Notes under the pieces: generated by a model
What the model saw: only the letters and a program-made list of their open reading frames with translations
What the model was told of the DNA's origin: nothing
Databases searched by the model: none
Shown here: piece by piece, positions 15,754-17,203 of the stretch
How the letters are laid out: each line of letters opens with the position of its first letter
Position numbering within the stretch: position 1 is the first letter of the stretch
Position numbers and translations under genes: made by a program
Assembly (NCBI GenBank): GCA_904501765.1
Contig: CAJGCM010000032.1
Coordinates: forward strand, 1 to 17,203
Direction: 5' to 3'
DNA: 17,203 nt
Source of the DNA: an uncultured Clostridia bacterium
Lineage (GTDB): Bacteria; Bacillota; Clostridia; Oscillospirales; CAG-272

Positions 15754-16350
15754 ATGGGAGTTTCAAAGGTAATAAAAAAGACATACGTAAACGGGACAGA
15801 AGTGCCGGTAACACTTATTGACCTGACAGGTGATACTATTACAGCCGCTGACCTTGCAAGCGGTAAAACGGCGCACGGTGCTGACGGTGAGCTGATAACA
15901 GGCACGAACACAAAGGACGTTGACACAAGCGGAGCAACGGCTCTTGTTGGCGAGGTGCTGACAGGTAAGACTTTCGGTGCACGTGGTTCAATGCTTGAAG
16001 GTACAATGCCGAACAGGGGAGCGCAGACAGGCGAAATATCCACCGTAGCACAGCAGGTCGGCATACAGAACGGTTATCACGACGGCAGCGGAAGCGTGCA
16101 GATAGCAAGCACAGAGCAGGCTAAAATCATCGCAGGCAATATCAAGGCAGGCGTTCAGATACTCGGAGTTGAGGGAACATACACAGGTGAGGGCGTGACC
16201 GCACAGACAAAGAGCGCAACACCGAGCTGGTCAGCACAGCAGATACTGCCTGACAGCGGCTATGATTATCTTGCTGAGGTAGACATCGCAGCTATACCAT
16301 ACACCGAAACACCGAACGCAGCAGGCGGTGTAACAGTAACTATCGGGTAG
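15754..16350 (+). CDS. Modular tail-fibre-like protein with GKTxxxxG...TGT repeats
   Basis: The 198-residue product is built from repeats. Copy one (about 22-51) has LIDLTGDTITAADLASGKTA and ends GELITGT. Copy two (about 57-85) has DTSGATALVGEVLTGKTFGA and ends MLEGTM. A segment at 91-143 (GYHDGSGSVQIAS, IIAGNIKAGVQILGVEGTY) follows the known G-Y-x-D-G ... I-x-x-G-x-x-I-L-G-V-x-G-T plan. The C-terminus (148-198) holds TPSWSAQQILPDSGYDYL and IPYTETPNAAGGVTVTIG, matching the end of the previous protein. Such repeats occur in phage tail fibres and appendages of gut Bacillota. AAGGAGG precedes the ATG closely. The gene's final 30 bases are a diverged copy of those of the gene before. Host-contact function is inferred. 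Confidence 0.72.
   Translation: MGVSKVIKKTYVNGTEVPVTLIDLTGDTITAADLASGKTAHGADGELITGTNTKDVDTSGATALVGEVLTGKTFGARGSMLEGTMPNRGAQTGEISTVAQQVGIQNGYHDGSGSVQIASTEQAKIIAGNIKAGVQILGVEGTYTGEGVTAQTKSATPSWSAQQILPDSGYDYLAEVDIAAIPYTETPNAAGGVTVTIG
16321..16350 (+). repeat. Imperfect direct repeat, copy 2 (gene end)
   Basis: This is the partner of 15715-15744, ending with the TAG of the gene at 15754. The start positions are 606 bases apart. The match spans a protein module duplicated in both genes, so it reflects module duplication and could also serve as a recombination seam. Confidence 0.75.
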
Positions 16351-16358
16351 GTGATAAT

Positions 16359-17051
16359 ATGGCAATTAATAAAGTAATAGCCAATGATGAGACTCTTATC
16401 GACCTCACAAATGACACAGCGGAAGCAGAAGATGTACTGGAGGGTCAGACTTTCCATTTGCGTTCAGGTGCAATCGCAACAGGAACATACAGACCGTCAG
16501 ACGAGATCGAAGCACGGCTTGAAGCAACAGTAGGACATAGTTCAAAGAACTTATTGCCAATAACGATTGAAAGCGAACACTATACGACGGACGGTGCAGA
16601 TCTGTCATATACAGTTGATAGAGCCGCAGGAACAATTACTTTGACCGGAACGACAAAACCATCAGGATCGGGCTCTGGATATATTCCCATTCCTATACCA
16701 GATACACTATACGGTAATTTATATCTTTCCGGCGGATATAACGATAATTGCTACATTCGTGTTAGGGATAACACAGCAGGGGCATACTGCAAGAAATGGG
16801 ACGGCTCAAATACAGTAGGTTCGAAAGGCGAGAGTGATAGTGAAGAGGTAACACTTGTGCAAGGACATACCAATGTCATAAGACTTCTATTTGCCGCAGG
16901 ACAAGATTTCAGCAATGTCGTTATTAAACCTATGCTCCGTGACGGAAGTATCTCCGATGATACCTTTGAGCCGTATGTGCAGCCGACAGATGAGCGCATT
17001 ATAGCCCTTGAAGCAAGGGTCGCCGCACTTGAAGCTGCGTTGAATAGTTAG
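16359..17051 (+). CDS. Probable receptor-binding or fibre-like protein with C-terminal coiled coil
   Basis: The 230-residue product starts with a short module (KVI, LIDLTNDTAEAEDVLEGQTF, ending ATGT at about 40-43) resembling the start of the protein at 15754, presumably a docking domain. A linker (DEIEARLEATVG) leads to KNLLPITIE (63-71) and a beta-sandwich to about 206 with VDRAAGTITLTGTTKPSG. The K-N-L-L ... G-T-x-x-x-x-G-T-T plan is well known in phage tail and baseplate host-binding proteins. The domain closes with VIKPMLRDGSISDDTFEPY (188-206), then a coiled coil with heptads (ERIIALEARVAALEAAL) that could trimerise it. AGGTGAT lies just before the ATG. The body is AT-richer than the preceding cassette (21 of 60 GC at 16681-16740). 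Confidence 0.73.
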   Translation: MAINKVIANDETLIDLTNDTAEAEDVLEGQTFHLRSGAIATGTYRPSDEIEARLEATVGHSSKNLLPITIESEHYTTDGADLSYTVDRAAGTITLTGTTKPSGSGSGYIPIPIPDTLYGNLYLSGGYNDNCYIRVRDNTAGAYCKKWDGSNTVGSKGESDSEEVTLVQGHTNVIRLLFAAGQDFSNVVIKPMLRDGSISDDTFEPYVQPTDERIIALEARVAALEAALNS

Positions 17052-17063
17052 GAGGAAAAAACA

Positions 17064-17203
17064 ATGAGTAATCAAATAATTAGTGAAGAAACGAAACTGA
17101 GCATCTGTAAGTCCGCAGCTTACGGTGAATCAAAAGAAAAGACTGCTCAGATGCACGGCGTAACGCCTGAGCAGGTCCAGCAGATATGGAACGATAACCC
17201 CGA
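17064..17203 (+). CDS. Start of a small helix-turn-helix-like protein, cut by the window edge
   Basis: This frame begins at ATG 17064 behind AGGAGG at 17050-17055 and stays open to the end of the window (46 full codons, no stop). The visible part, MSNQIISEETKLSICKS and then YGESKEKTAQMHGVTPEQVQ, is predicted helical. The stretch KEKTAQMHGVTPEQVQQIW looks like a homeodomain-type HTH (helix, G-V-T turn, second helix ending I-W). Position after the fibre genes fits a small phage accessory or late regulator. With the C-terminus missing I cannot name it, and the HTH reading is a pattern impression only. Confidence 0.6.
   Translation, partial: MSNQIISEETKLSICKSAAYGESKEKTAQMHGVTPEQVQQIWNDNP

Noticed and set aside
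15466..17051. Diversity-generating retroelement acting on a fibre-like gene
   Set aside because: No reverse transcriptase, template repeat or adenine-focused variable repeat is visible. The repeats present are protein-module duplications.
1..17203. tRNA genes, CRISPR arrays, insertion sequences, integrase and attachment sites, anti-defence genes
   Set aside because: I looked for these on both strands and saw none. Nearly all sequence is explained by overlapping + strand structural genes.

Overview
The window is one dense, single-strand block of late genes from a tailed phage or prophage with a long-tail (siphovirus-like), HK97-type morphology. All 21 coding features lie on the + strand. Most genes overlap or sit a few bases apart, usually behind strong Shine-Dalgarno sequences. 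Standard stop codons (TAA, TAG, TGA) are all used, so there is no sign of stop-codon reassignment. Purine-rich AGGAGG-type ribosome sites, moderate GC and family resemblances suggest a gut or rumen Bacillota host, perhaps Ruminococcus-like. That host call is inference; no host gene, attachment site or integrase is present to confirm it.

Layout. (1) DNA packaging, 79-2089: P27-like small terminase, then the large terminase. (2) Capsid, 2086-5391: portal, a 52-residue unknown protein, HK97-type prohead protease, and a major capsid protein with a coiled-coil delta domain. (3) Head-tail joining, 5406-6822: gp6-like connector, head-closure adaptor, HK97 gp10-like protein, and a probable tail terminator. 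(4) Tail tube and tail assembly, 6815-11307: tail tube protein, a hairpin that may act as a partial terminator, a tail assembly chaperone pair, and a 1070-residue tape measure. (5) Tail tip, 11312-14682: distal tail protein, ReqiPepy6 Gp37-like tip protein, and two probable appendage proteins. (6) Holin at 14695-15159. (7) A post-holin cassette at 15137-17051: four small beta-rich, modular, fibre-like proteins. (8) The start of a small HTH-like protein running off the right edge. No endolysin is seen; it may lie downstream.

How it works together. The terminase pair cuts and pumps DNA through the portal into a shell built from the major capsid protein. The protease then removes the delta domain. 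The connector, closure and terminator proteins join this head to a tail whose length is set by the tape measure, with help from the chaperone pair. The distal tail protein and Gp37-like protein begin the tip, and the modular proteins probably decorate it and contact the host.

Most interesting points: a likely +1 (or -2) programmed frameshift at an A7 run joining the two tail-chaperone frames, with a hairpin just downstream; a holin placed inside the tail-appendage genes and followed by modular proteins that share and duplicate domains; and abrupt GC changes across that cassette, pointing to mosaic exchange. I see no tRNA, CRISPR array, insertion sequence, reverse transcriptase or defence gene. 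No stretch over 300 bases lacks a gene.
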